A program made the translations under genes and the position numbers. The notes below the pieces were generated by a model that worked only from the letters and a program-made list of their open reading frames with translations, had not been told where the DNA came from and did not search any database. Below, piece after piece: positions 1-5,881 of a stretch of 11,059 nucleotides of DNA. The DNA is from JACQAI01 sp035507915 (GTDB lineage Bacteria; Pseudomonadota; Alphaproteobacteria; Elsterales; Elsteraceae). Location: the NCBI GenBank assembly GCA_035507915.1, contig DATJNS010000531.1, positions 1 to 11,059 of the forward strand. Direction: 5' to 3'. How positions within the stretch are numbered: position 1 is the stretch's first letter; every line of letters starts with the position of its first letter.

Positions 1-1133
1 GCGCCTTCGTAGATGCGCAGCGCGCGGATCTCGCGATAGAGCCGCTCGACCGCGTTGCCGCTGACCACGCCGTGGCCGCCGAAGATCTGCACCGCCTCGT
101 CGATCACCTGCTGCGCCGCCTCGGTGGCGAACAGCTTCGCCATCGAGGCCTCGCGCGTGACCCGCGCGCCGGTGGTGTCCTTGGTCCAGGCCGCGCGATA
201 GACCAGCAGCGCCGCCGCGTCGATCGCGGTCGCCATGTCGGCGAGCTTGCCCTGGGTCATCTGCAGCGCCGCCAGCGGCTGCCCGAACACGACGCGGGCG
301 CGCGCATGCACGACCGCCTCGGCGAGCGCGCGCCGGGCGAAGCCGAGCGCCGCCGCGCCGACCGAGGCGCGGAACACGTCGAGCGTCGCCATCGCGATCT
401 TGAAACCCTCGCCGGGCGCGCCGATCAGGCTGTCGGCGTCGACCCGGCAGCTGGTGAACCTCACCGTGCCGAGCGGGTGCGGCGCGATGATCGGCAGCCG
501 CTGGGTGACCGTGCAGCCGAGCGTGTTGGCGTCGACCACGAAGGCGGACAGGCCCCGCGCGCCGGCGGCCTCGCCGGTACGCGCGAACACGACGTAGAAG
601 TCGGCGATGCCGGCGTTGGAGATCCAGGTCTTCTCGCCGTCGATCACGAAGCCGTTGCCCTCGCGGCGTGCCGCGGTGGTGATCGACGCGACGTCCGACC
701 CGGACGCGGCCTCCGACAGCGCGAAGGCCGCGATCTTGCGCCCGGCGCGCACTGCCGGCAGGTAGGCCTGGCCTTGGCGCGGCGTGCCGAACAGCGAGAT
801 CGGCGCGCTGCCCAGGCCCTGCATCGCGAAGGCGAAGTCGGCGAGGCCGTCGGCGGCGGCCAGGGTCTCGCGCGCCAGGCACAGGCTGCGCACGTCGAGC
901 GCGGCCTCGCCGTCGGCCGGCACGGCGTGGGCGAGCCAGCCGGCATCGGCGAGCGCGCGCACATATCCGCGCGTCGCGCTGTCGACCGACGCTTCGGTGT
1001 GGCCGACCGCCACGACGTGGCGCAAGGTCCAAGCTTCGAGCGACCGCGCCAGGCTGCGGTGGCGCGCCTCGAAGAACGGCCAGGCGTGGAACGAGCGGTC
1101 GAACGCGCCGGTCACGTCGGCGAGCGCGCTCAT
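1..1133 (-). CDS. Acyl-CoA dehydrogenase (C-terminus cut by window edge)
   Basis: FAD-dependent enzyme predicted to oxidise an acyl-CoA thioester at the alpha-beta bond and pass electrons to electron-transfer flavoprotein. I translated 377 complete codons from the ATG at 1133. Visible family motifs are LSEAASGSD (139-147, flavin/substrate contact region), DGEKTWISNAG (165-175), QIFGGHGVVSG (349-359) and RIYEG (373-377). Glu376 of the YEG motif sits where medium-chain-type enzymes have their catalytic base. Only roughly the last 10-20 residues of a usual 380-400 residue protein are missing. The start codon overlaps the stop of the upstream SDR gene (ATGA), so the two are probably translationally coupled in one operon. 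The acyl substrate cannot be read from the sequence; the pairing with an SDR suggests beta-oxidation-like handling of a cyclic, branched or aromatic-derived acyl-CoA (inference). Confidence 0.93.
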   Translation of the reverse strand, partial: MSALADVTGAFDRSFHAWPFFEARHRSLARSLEAWTLRHVVAVGHTEASVDSATRGYVRALADAGWLAHAVPADGEAALDVRSLCLARETLAAADGLADFAFAMQGLGSAPISLFGTPRQGQAYLPAVRAGRKIAAFALSEAASGSDVASITTAARREGNGFVIDGEKTWISNAGIADFYVVFARTGEAAGARGLSAFVVDANTLGCTVTQRLPIIAPHPLGTVRFTSCRVDADSLIGAPGEGFKIAMATLDVFRASVGAAALGFARRALAEAVVHARARVVFGQPLAALQMTQGKLADMATAIDAAALLVYRAAWTKDTTGARVTREASMAKLFATEAAQQVIDEAVQIFGGHGVVSGNAVERLYREIRALRIYEG

Positions 1134-1933
1134 GCCATGACCTCGCCGCCGGCGATCACGATCGCCTGGCCGGTGATCGCGCCCGCCGCCGGGCGGCACA
1201 GGAAGGCGACCGCGTCGGCGACCTCCTCGGGGCGGACCAGCCGGCCCTGCGGGTTGGCGCGCGCGAGCTCGGCGCGCGCCTCGGCCTCCGAGCGGCCGGT
1301 CTTGGCCGCGATGGTGCGCGCGGCGTCGGCGACCAGATCGGTGTCGGTGAAGCCCGGGCAGACCGCGTTGACCGTGACGCCCTGGCTCGCGGTCTCGAGC
1401 GCCAGCGCGCGCGTCAGCCCGACCAGCCCGTGCTTGGCGGCGGCATAGGCCGCGACATAGCGGTAGCCGACCAGCCCCGCGGTCGACGCCACGTTGACGA
1501 TGCGCCCGAAGCCGCCGGCGAGCATCGCCGGCAGCACCTGCTGGCAGGCCAGGAAGGCGGCGGTCAGGTCGATCGCCAGCACCCGGTTCCAGTCGGCCAG
1601 GCTCTGCTTCAGGAACGGCGCGCTCGGCGCGATGCCGGCGTTGTTGACCAGGATGTCGGCCGGGCCGAGCGCCTCGGCGGCGGCCCGGAAGCCGGCGACC
1701 AGCTGCTCGGGGTCGGCGAGATCGGCGCGCGCCGCGGCGATCCGCCCGGCCGCGCCGGCGGCGACCAGCCGCGCGCGCTGCCTCTCGAGCGTCGTCGGGT
1801 CGCGCCCCAGCAGGGTGACGTCGGCGCCGTCGCGCGCCAGCGCGGCCGCGATCGCCGCCCCGATGCCGCGCGCGCCGCCGGTCACGACGGCATGGCGTCC
1901 GGTCAGGCCGGCGGTCGTCGCTGGCGGGGGCAT
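1130..1933 (-). CDS. SDR family NAD(P)-dependent oxidoreductase
   Basis: Classical short-chain dehydrogenase/reductase of 267 residues, probably acting on a 3-hydroxyacyl-CoA or similar alcohol/ketone. The Rossmann glycine motif TGGARGIG is at 18-25, NNAG at 97-100, and the catalytic triad is Ser150, Tyr163 and Lys167 (YAAAK). The PG motif (193-194) follows the NAVCPG segment, and the C-terminal segment GQAIVIAGGE is typical of the family. I chose the ATG at 1933 because it gives the usual short N-terminus before the Rossmann fold and has AGGG about 8 nt upstream; an in-frame ATG at 2035 would overlap the divergent RidA gene. Its TGA overlaps the acyl-CoA dehydrogenase ATG. It resembles 3-hydroxyacyl-CoA dehydrogenases of aromatic and alicyclic acid degradation clusters (BadH-like), but I cannot fix the substrate. 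Confidence 0.92.
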   Translation of the reverse strand: MPPPATTAGLTGRHAVVTGGARGIGAAIAAALARDGADVTLLGRDPTTLERQRARLVAAGAAGRIAAARADLADPEQLVAGFRAAAEALGPADILVNNAGIAPSAPFLKQSLADWNRVLAIDLTAAFLACQQVLPAMLAGGFGRIVNVASTAGLVGYRYVAAYAAAKHGLVGLTRALALETASQGVTVNAVCPGFTDTDLVADAARTIAAKTGRSEAEARAELARANPQGRLVRPEEVADAVAFLCRPAAGAITGQAIVIAGGEVMA

Positions 1934-2003
1934 CGCGCGATCCCTGCTTGCCACGGTCCCAAAATATCGCACGATCGCGGGCGGACAAGACGGGAGGAGC
2001 GCG
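1934..2003. promoter_or_regulatory. Divergent promoter region between SDR and RidA genes
   Basis: These 70 bp must hold the start signals of the minus-strand SDR/acyl-CoA dehydrogenase operon and of the plus-strand RidA gene. A less GC-rich core (CAAAATAT, near 1965-1972) is the best place for a -10 element, but I cannot assign hexamers with confidence. A strong Shine-Dalgarno GGAGGAG (1993-1999) lies just before the RidA ATG, and AGGG on the minus strand lies before the SDR ATG. The shared short region suggests joint control of both transcripts (inference). Confidence 0.45.
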
Positions 2004-2396
2004 ATGCGGATTCTGCAGCCGCCGGGTTGGGCCAAGCCGCGGGGCTATTCCAATGGCATCGCGGCCAGGGGCACCCAGGTGTTCGTCGCGGGTCAGATCG
2101 GTTGGGCGGCCGACGGCACCTGGCAGACCGACGAGTTCGCCGGCCAGTTCGCCCAGGCGCTGCGCAACGTCGTCGCGGTGTGCGCCGAGGCCGGCGCCAA
2201 GCCCGAGCACATCGTGCGGCTGTGCTGGTTCATCACGTCGAAGCCCGAGTATCTCGCGTCGCTGCCGGCGATCGGTGCGGCCTACCGCGAGATCATGGGG
2301 CGCCACTACCCGACCATGACGGTGGTCGAGGTCGGGGCGCTGGTCGAGGACCGCGCCAAGATCGAGATCGAGGCGACCGCCGTCGTGCCCGACTGA
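2004..2396 (+). CDS. RidA/YjgF/UK114-family protein lacking the key arginine
   Basis: Small cytosolic Rid-fold protein of 130 residues, the family's usual length; members usually form trimers. Classical RidA hydrolyses reactive enamine/imine intermediates released by PLP enzymes. Family features seen are SNGIAARGTQVFVAGQIG (residues 16-33), the central helix with the ALRNVVAVCAEAG segment, and the C-terminal KIEIEATAVVP. By eye, the catalytic Arg of E. coli RidA (Arg105, followed by VEV) is Met here (PTMTVVEV, Met105), so classical imine deaminase chemistry is doubtful; several Rid subfamilies are known to lack this Arg. The ATG at 2004 has GGAGGAG close upstream. The gene diverges from an SDR/acyl-CoA dehydrogenase operon, which suggests a pathway-specific role, perhaps with amino- or imino-containing CoA intermediates (inference). 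A perfect hairpin follows the stop by 16 nt. Confidence 0.93.
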   Translation: MRILQPPGWAKPRGYSNGIAARGTQVFVAGQIGWAADGTWQTDEFAGQFAQALRNVVAVCAEAGAKPEHIVRLCWFITSKPEYLASLPAIGAAYREIMGRHYPTMTVVEVGALVEDRAKIEIEATAVVPD

Positions 2397-2412
2397 GCCG
2401 CGCCGGTCCAGC

Positions 2413-2437
2413 GACACGAGCAGCCCCTGCTCGTGTC
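2413..2437. terminator. Perfect 11-bp hairpin after RidA, likely terminator
   Basis: GACACGAGCAG (2413-2423), a 3-nt loop CCC, then CTGCTCGTGTC (2427-2437) form a perfect stem 16 nt after the RidA stop. There is no T-tract, so this would be a non-canonical intrinsic terminator or a 3'-end stabilising structure. It lies between convergent genes. Confidence 0.6.
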
Positions 2438-2487
2438 ACGCGCGGCGTGCGACAACCCCCCTCATGGTCGTATGCGGACTTCGGGGA

Positions 2488-2512
2488 CCTGCATTTCGCG
2501 AGGAAATGCAGG
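2488..2512. terminator. Perfect 10-bp hairpin downstream of DUF1080 remnant
   Basis: CCTGCATTTC (2488-2497), loop GCGAG, then GAAATGCAGG (2503-2512) form a perfect stem about 50 nt past the stop of the minus-strand DUF1080 gene. It may terminate that transcript. No clear T-run follows on either strand. Its AT-containing arms differ from the GC-rich surroundings, so a dispersed palindromic intergenic repeat is an alternative. Confidence 0.45.
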
Positions 2513-2562
2513 GCGGACGCCTGCCCGGCGCGGTCCGGATCGTCGCGCCGGTTGGTGTCGGT

Positions 2563-2816
2563 CTACAGCGTGCGGATCTGCACCTTGCGGAACTTCACCA
2601 CGCCGGTGTCGACCACGGCCTTGCCGTACTGCAGCGCGATCCAGCCGCTGGCGTGCTTGTAGTCGACCGCGCCGTTGACCGTGCGCTTGCCGTCGAGCAC
2701 GACGGTGAAGCGCGGGCCGCGCGCCGTGATGTCGTAGAAATTCCACTTGCCGGCCGCCTTCGGCATCGGCACGACCTTGGCGACATTGACGATCGCGCCG
2801 GTGCCGTAGGTCGGGT
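2563..2816 (-). pseudogene. DUF1080 protein, C-terminal part (split by IS66 element)
   Basis: This is the 3' part of a gene for a DUF1080 (PF06439-type, 3-keto-disaccharide hydrolase-like) protein. Read on the minus strand it gives YGTGAIVNVAKVVPMPKAAG, then WNFYDITARGPRFTVVLDG, and it ends GVVKFRKVQIRTL with TAG at 2565-2563. These are the typical second-half strands of the domain. The 5' part lies across the insertion at 5874-6278. The segment starts with one copy of the 8-bp target duplication (2809-2816). Joining codon 135 of the 5' part to position 2808 keeps the frame (82 codons including stop). An internal ATG at 2772 could start a 69-residue peptide, but it would lack half the fold, so I treat it as dead. 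Confidence 0.9.
2809..2816. repeat. Target-site duplication, left copy (GGTCGGGT)
   Basis: These 8 bp are identical to 5874-5881 and directly abut the left terminal inverted repeat. Eight base pairs is the characteristic duplication length of the IS66 family. Confidence 0.93.
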
Positions 2817-2838
2817 GTATGCATCCGGCGAGCGCCGC
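2817..2838 (+). repeat. IS66 element left terminal inverted repeat
   Basis: Begins GTATGCATCCGGCGAGCGCC. Against the reverse complement of 5852-5873 it differs only at positions 4, 5, 12 and 17 of 22. It abuts the left target duplication and ends 8 bp before the stop of the passenger acetyltransferase gene (2847). Confidence 0.88.
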
Positions 2839-2846
2839 GCTCGTCG

Positions 2847-3275
2847 CTAACCGCCGTGCTTGAGCGCCCGCTCGAAGACGATCTCCCCTCTTTCCCGACG
2901 GCCGGTATCGGTCCAGCCGTTGCGGCGATAGAACCGCTCGGCGCGGGTACCGGGATCCGTGGTAAGCCTTGCCACGGTGTAGCCCGCCATCCGCAGGTCC
3001 TCGCAGGCAAGCGGCAGTAGGGCCCGGGCGATTCCGCGGCCCTCGTAGTCCGGGTGCACGAACAGGCCGAAGATCGTCCCGTCACGTACGTCCGCTACGG
3101 CGAAGCCCTGCACGGCGCCATCCTGTTCCCACACCCAGAACGTGCCGTGCTCGTAAATCCAGCGCGCTGTGTCCGACACGCGCGAGGCATTGCTGGGCGA
3201 CAGGCGGTTCTCCCGAACTGCGCTTCTGACCTCGGTAATCCGTGATTGGTCTTCGGTTGTCGCCTTGCGGATCAT
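2847..3275 (-). CDS. GNAT-family N-acetyltransferase, IS passenger gene
   Basis: Cytosolic acetyl-CoA-dependent N-acetyltransferase of 142 residues with unknown acceptor. Motif A is visible: IFGLFVHPDYEGRGIARALL (68-87), where EGRGIA (78-83) is the pyrophosphate-binding Q/RxxGxG/A loop with Glu in the first position. Motif B is FYRRNGW (115-121). The length is normal for a single GNAT domain. The ATG at 3275 gives the standard beta-1 start (MIRKAT), but I see no strong Shine-Dalgarno. It lies 108 bp after tnpC on the same strand, and its stop falls 8 bp inside the left terminal repeat. It therefore moves with the element and may be expressed by readthrough from tnpC or from its own promoter. 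A resistance, toxin-like or metabolic role cannot be told from sequence alone. Confidence 0.9.
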   Translation of the reverse strand: MIRKATTEDQSRITEVRSAVRENRLSPSNASRVSDTARWIYEHGTFWVWEQDGAVQGFAVADVRDGTIFGLFVHPDYEGRGIARALLPLACEDLRMAGYTVARLTTDPGTRAERFYRRNGWTDTGRRERGEIVFERALKHGG

Positions 3276-3383
3276 AATGAAGGGGGAACGTTTGCAGGCG
3301 CCAGAGTCAGAGACAGGATGAAGTGGGCGGCCTTAATCAATATTCGCCCGAGTGACGTGTTCAAAGCGCGGAAATTGTGGCAA

Positions 3384-4982
3384 TCACGCTGCCAGTGTGA
3401 CAGAGCGCGCTTTCCAGTTCCAGGGCAGTAGCTCATCGAGGCGCGAGGCCGGATGATCGTTGATCCGGCGCAGCACTTCCGCGAGCCAGGCCTGTGGATC
3501 GACGTCGTTGAGCTTGGCCGTGACGATCAGTTCATACATTGCGGCGGCGCGCTCTCCGCCGCGGTCGGAGCCGGCGAACAACCATGCCTTTCTTCCGAGA
3601 GCTACGCCACGCAGCGCCCGCTCGGCAGCATTGTTCGACACGCAAATCCGCCCGTCGGTAAGGAGGCGCGTGAACGCGGGCCAGCGCTTGAGCATGTAGT
3701 CGATCGCCTTGGCGATCTCGGCGTGACGCGAGACCCGGGCACGCTCGGCGCGCATCCATTGCTCGAGGTCGGCAATCAGCGGCGCGACGTGCGCCTGGCG
3801 TCGCGCCAGGCGCGCCGCGACGGACAGTCCGTTGATCTCGCGCTCGATGGCGAAGATGGCGTCGATGCGCTGCACGGCCTCCAGCGCAAGCGGCGCTTTG
3901 GTCAGATCGGCTAGGACGAAGAACTTGCGCCGGCCGTGCGCCCAGCACGCCGCCTCGGTGATCGGGCCAGGCTGGCGATCGGCGCGGTAGAGGTCATTGA
4001 AGCCGCCATAGGCGTCGGCCTGAAGGATGCCGGCGTAGCTGGCCAAGTGGCGCCGTGGGTGCTCGCCGCTGCGGTTGCGCGAGTAGAAGAAGATCGCCGC
4101 CGGCGGGTCCGTGCCGCCAAACGGGCGGTCATCGCGCACGTAGGTCCATAGTCGGCCGGTGATAGTGCGTCCCGGCGCCAGCACAGGCACCGTGGTGTCG
4201 TCGCCGTGCAGCCTGGCCGCCGCCAGCACATGGCGGCGGACCAACGCATTGAGCGGCGTCAGGACCGCGGTGGCCGCGCCGACCCAGTCGGCCAGGGTCG
4301 ACGTGTCGAGCTCCACGCCTTCGCGAGCGTAGAGTTCGCTCTGCCGGTTGAGCGGCTGGTGCTGGCCGAACTTGGCGCACAGCATCATCGCCAGCAGGTT
4401 GGGGCCCGCGCGGCCGCGCGCGATGACGTGGAACGGCGCCGGTGGCTGGCTGATCGTCTCGCACGCCCGGCAGGTCAGCTTCTCGCGGACCGTCTGGATG
4501 ACCTTCCATTGGCGCGGGACCACCTCGAGGGTCTCGGTGATATCCTCGCCGATCTTCGAGAGCTTCCCGCCGCAGCAGGGGCACGCCGTCGGGCCCGGCA
4601 CGACCACGCGTTCGCGCGGCAGGTGAGACGGGAGCGGCGCGCGCACCGGCTTGCGCCGCGCGAAGCCGCGCACCGTCGCGTCGTCCTGACCGACCTTGGC
4701 GGTCTCCGCCGCAGCCTCTTCCGCCGCCGCCGTCGTCTCCATATCCTCGAGCTGCAGCTCGAGCTGATCGATCAGGTGCTGCTGGCGCTCGGACGAACGG
4801 CCATGCTGGTCGCGCCTCAGCTTAGCGATCGTCAGCTTCAGGTGTTTGATCATCGCCTCGGCGCCGGCGGCGCGGGCTTCCGCCTGCTGGCGCGCTTCCC
4901 GTTCCATGGCAAGCGCTGCGCGCTCGGCAGCGAGAGCTGCCTTCAACGCGTCGATGTTGTCGGGGTCGGAGTGATCCGTCAC
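3384..4982 (-). CDS. tnpC: IS66-family transposase TnpC (DDE)
   Basis: Transposase of 532 residues catalysing strand cleavage and transfer at the element ends. An N-terminal Ala/Glu/Arg-rich coiled coil (about 10-95) contains the KLRRDQHGRSSER segment (54-66). A zinc-binding region follows, with CPCC (134-137) and CRAC (171-174). The catalytic domain shows GDD (260-262), QADAYGGF (321-328, Asp323) and NNAAERALRG (450-459, Glu454), consistent with the DDE triad, plus CWAHGRRKFF (346-355), a hallmark of the family. The C-terminal IS66 tail (from about 490) is present. The start is GTG at 4982; ATG at 4984 would meet TGA at once, and an in-frame stop lies at 5003-5001. It follows tnpB by 72 bp. 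I see no frameshift or missing catalytic residue, so it may be functional. Confidence 0.96.
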   Translation of the reverse strand: MTDHSDPDNIDALKAALAAERAALAMEREARQQAEARAAGAEAMIKHLKLTIAKLRRDQHGRSSERQQHLIDQLELQLEDMETTAAAEEAAAETAKVGQDDATVRGFARRKPVRAPLPSHLPRERVVVPGPTACPCCGGKLSKIGEDITETLEVVPRQWKVIQTVREKLTCRACETISQPPAPFHVIARGRAGPNLLAMMLCAKFGQHQPLNRQSELYAREGVELDTSTLADWVGAATAVLTPLNALVRRHVLAAARLHGDDTTVPVLAPGRTITGRLWTYVRDDRPFGGTDPPAAIFFYSRNRSGEHPRRHLASYAGILQADAYGGFNDLYRADRQPGPITEAACWAHGRRKFFVLADLTKAPLALEAVQRIDAIFAIEREINGLSVAARLARRQAHVAPLIADLEQWMRAERARVSRHAEIAKAIDYMLKRWPAFTRLLTDGRICVSNNAAERALRGVALGRKAWLFAGSDRGGERAAAMYELIVTAKLNDVDPQAWLAEVLRRINDHPASRLDELLPWNWKARSVTLAA

Positions 4983-5054
4983 ATCGTTGAACGAATCAGA
5001 TCAGCATCGATTCGGGCGAGCAGAATCCGCGAACCGAGTCATTCCGTCGCATCC

Positions 5055-5402
5055 TCAGCCGGCGCGCGGCGGTCGCCAGGTCGGCCGCGGATTGCGCCAA
5101 TCAATGCCGTCAAGCATGTACGCGAGCTGTGCCGCCGATATCGCCACCACGCCGTTGCTCGGCGAGGGCCATACAAAATGCCCGTGCTCGAGCCGCTTGG
5201 CGTAGAGCGACATGCCAACGCCATCGTGCCACAGGATCTTCACCAGGTTGCCGCGACGTCCGCGGAACACATAGAGATCGCCGGCGTGAGGGTCGCGCTG
5301 CATCTCCTCCTGGACCTGCAGCGCCAGGCTGTTCATGCCCCGGCGCATGTCCGTGTGCCCGACCGCGAGCCACACACGCACGCCGCTTGGAACCGGGATC
5401 AT
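5055..5402 (-). CDS. tnpB: IS66 accessory protein TnpB (Orf2-like)
   Basis: Small accessory protein of 115 residues, the usual length for IS66 Orf2/TnpB (PF05717 type), needed for efficient transposition in studied family members though its biochemical role is unclear. Diagnostic segments are VWLAVGHTDMRRGMNSLA (10-27), DLYVFRGRRGNLVKILWHDG (42-61) and LYAKRLEHGHFVWP (66-79). Its ATG at 5402 overlaps the TGA of tnpA (ATGA), implying translational coupling. It ends 72 bp before tnpC. Confidence 0.96.
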   Translation of the reverse strand: MIPVPSGVRVWLAVGHTDMRRGMNSLALQVQEEMQRDPHAGDLYVFRGRRGNLVKILWHDGVGMSLYAKRLEHGHFVWPSPSNGVVAISAAQLAYMLDGIDWRNPRPTWRPPRAG

Positions 5403-5806
5403 CGAGCCGGACGCAGCGCCGCGATCAACGTCTTGAGGGCGGCTGCCGGATACCCAACCGGAATCTCCAAGCGCAGCCCATCGGGCCAGGTGATGACCGC
5501 ATGGCGTGGCAGTGGCGGTACCGCGCTATCGAATGGACCCGGTGCTGCCGGACCAATCGCCCCATCAACCATCACCGGGATCAGTCGCGTCGCTTCCGGG
5601 GTGATCCCATCGGCTAAGCCGGGGAAGCGCTTGCGCCAAGCGAACAGGCAGCTCGTCGCCACCCCATGCACTCTGGCCACGTGCGAGATGACGGCGCCGG
5701 GCGCAAATGCCGCCGCCACCAGCCTGCGCTTCTCATCATCGCTCCAGCGCCGCCGAGGTTCCTTGGCGCTGATGATCTCGACCCGCTGTACCAACGGAGC
5801 CTCCAA
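5399..5806 (-). CDS. tnpA: IS66 transposase subunit TnpA (HTH protein)
   Basis: First gene of the transposition operon, 135 residues. It carries a helix-turn-helix of the IS3/IS66 OrfA type (SHVARVHGVATSCLFAWRKR, 41-60) after a WSDDEKRRLVAAAF helix (21-34). The C-terminal ITWPDGLRLEIPVGYPAAAL (105-124) is a typical IS66 TnpA ending. It probably binds element ends or supports the TnpC complex. The likely start is TTG at 5806, preceded by GGAG five nt upstream; no in-frame ATG exists between it and the stop at 5836-5834. The start and Shine-Dalgarno lie in a strong dyad (5794-5829), which may limit translation. Confidence 0.93.
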   Translation of the reverse strand: MEAPLVQRVEIISAKEPRRRWSDDEKRRLVAAAFAPGAVISHVARVHGVATSCLFAWRKRFPGLADGITPEATRLIPVMVDGAIGPAAPGPFDSAVPPLPRHAVITWPDGLRLEIPVGYPAAALKTLIAALRPAR

Positions 5807-5829
5807 TGGAACTCCAATGGAGACTCCGT
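5794..5829 (-). promoter_or_regulatory. Dyad covering the tnpA ribosome-binding site and TTG start
   Basis: The halves 5794-5811 and 5812-5829 are inverted copies matching at 15 of 18 positions (arms ACGGAG...CTCCA...TGGA and the complement). In the minus-strand transcript this folds into a hairpin with the GGAG Shine-Dalgarno near the loop and the TTG start in the stem. It could repress transposase translation, as leader hairpins do in IS10/IS50, or act as a binding site for a dimeric element protein. The function is inference. Confidence 0.5.
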
Positions 5830-5851
5830 TCCGTCAGCGCCAATGCGCAAG

Positions 5852-5873
5852 GCGGCCCTCGGCGGATGGCTAC
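5852..5873 (-). repeat. IS66 element right terminal inverted repeat
   Basis: On the minus strand it begins GTAGCCATCCGCCGAGGGCC, matching the left end at 18 of 22 positions. It directly abuts the right target duplication and lies 45 bp upstream of the tnpA start. Confidence 0.88.
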
Positions 5874-5881
5874 GGTCGGGT
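5874..5881. repeat. Target-site duplication, right copy (GGTCGGGT)
   Basis: Identical 8-bp copy of 2809-2816, directly next to the right terminal repeat. On the minus strand it lies in the DPT codons (to residue 135) of the interrupted DUF1080 gene. Confidence 0.93.

Larger units (their letters stand above)
2817..5873 (-). mobile_element. Complete IS66-family insertion sequence with GNAT passenger gene
   Basis: A 3057-bp element bounded by imperfect inverted repeats, 18 of 22 positions identical (2817-2838 and 5852-5873), both beginning GTA as in the IS66 family. It is flanked by a perfect 8-bp duplication GGTCGGGT. All genes lie on the minus strand in the order tnpA, tnpB, tnpC, GNAT acetyltransferase. 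The three transposition genes look full length, so the element may be active. The acetyltransferase lies between tnpC and the left end, and I see no second copy of the terminal repeat between tnpC and it, so it is inside the transposable unit rather than outside. The element interrupts a DUF1080 gene, and precise removal would restore that frame. Confidence 0.94.

Noticed and set aside
72..1448. A 458-codon plus-strand open frame opposite the acyl-CoA dehydrogenase
   Set aside because: The minus strand encodes a full acyl-CoA dehydrogenase and the SDR with catalytic residues. This frame is low-complexity and shows no domain.
1934..2035. A 34-residue N-terminal extension of the SDR from an ATG at 2035
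   Set aside because: It would overlap the divergent RidA start and adds residues not found in SDR proteins. The ATG at 1933 has a ribosome site and the normal N-terminus.
3276..3383. A possible hidden end of the IS between tnpC and the acetyltransferase
   Set aside because: I looked for GTA-starting repeat copies resembling the outer ends and found none. The outer ends have matching repeats and a perfect 8-bp duplication.
5736..5873. The 45-codon extension of the DUF1080 frame into the IS as a real fusion domain
   Set aside because: It is readthrough into the IS terminal region and antisense-free leader of tnpA in another frame. It replaces conserved DUF1080 strands found intact at 2563-2808.
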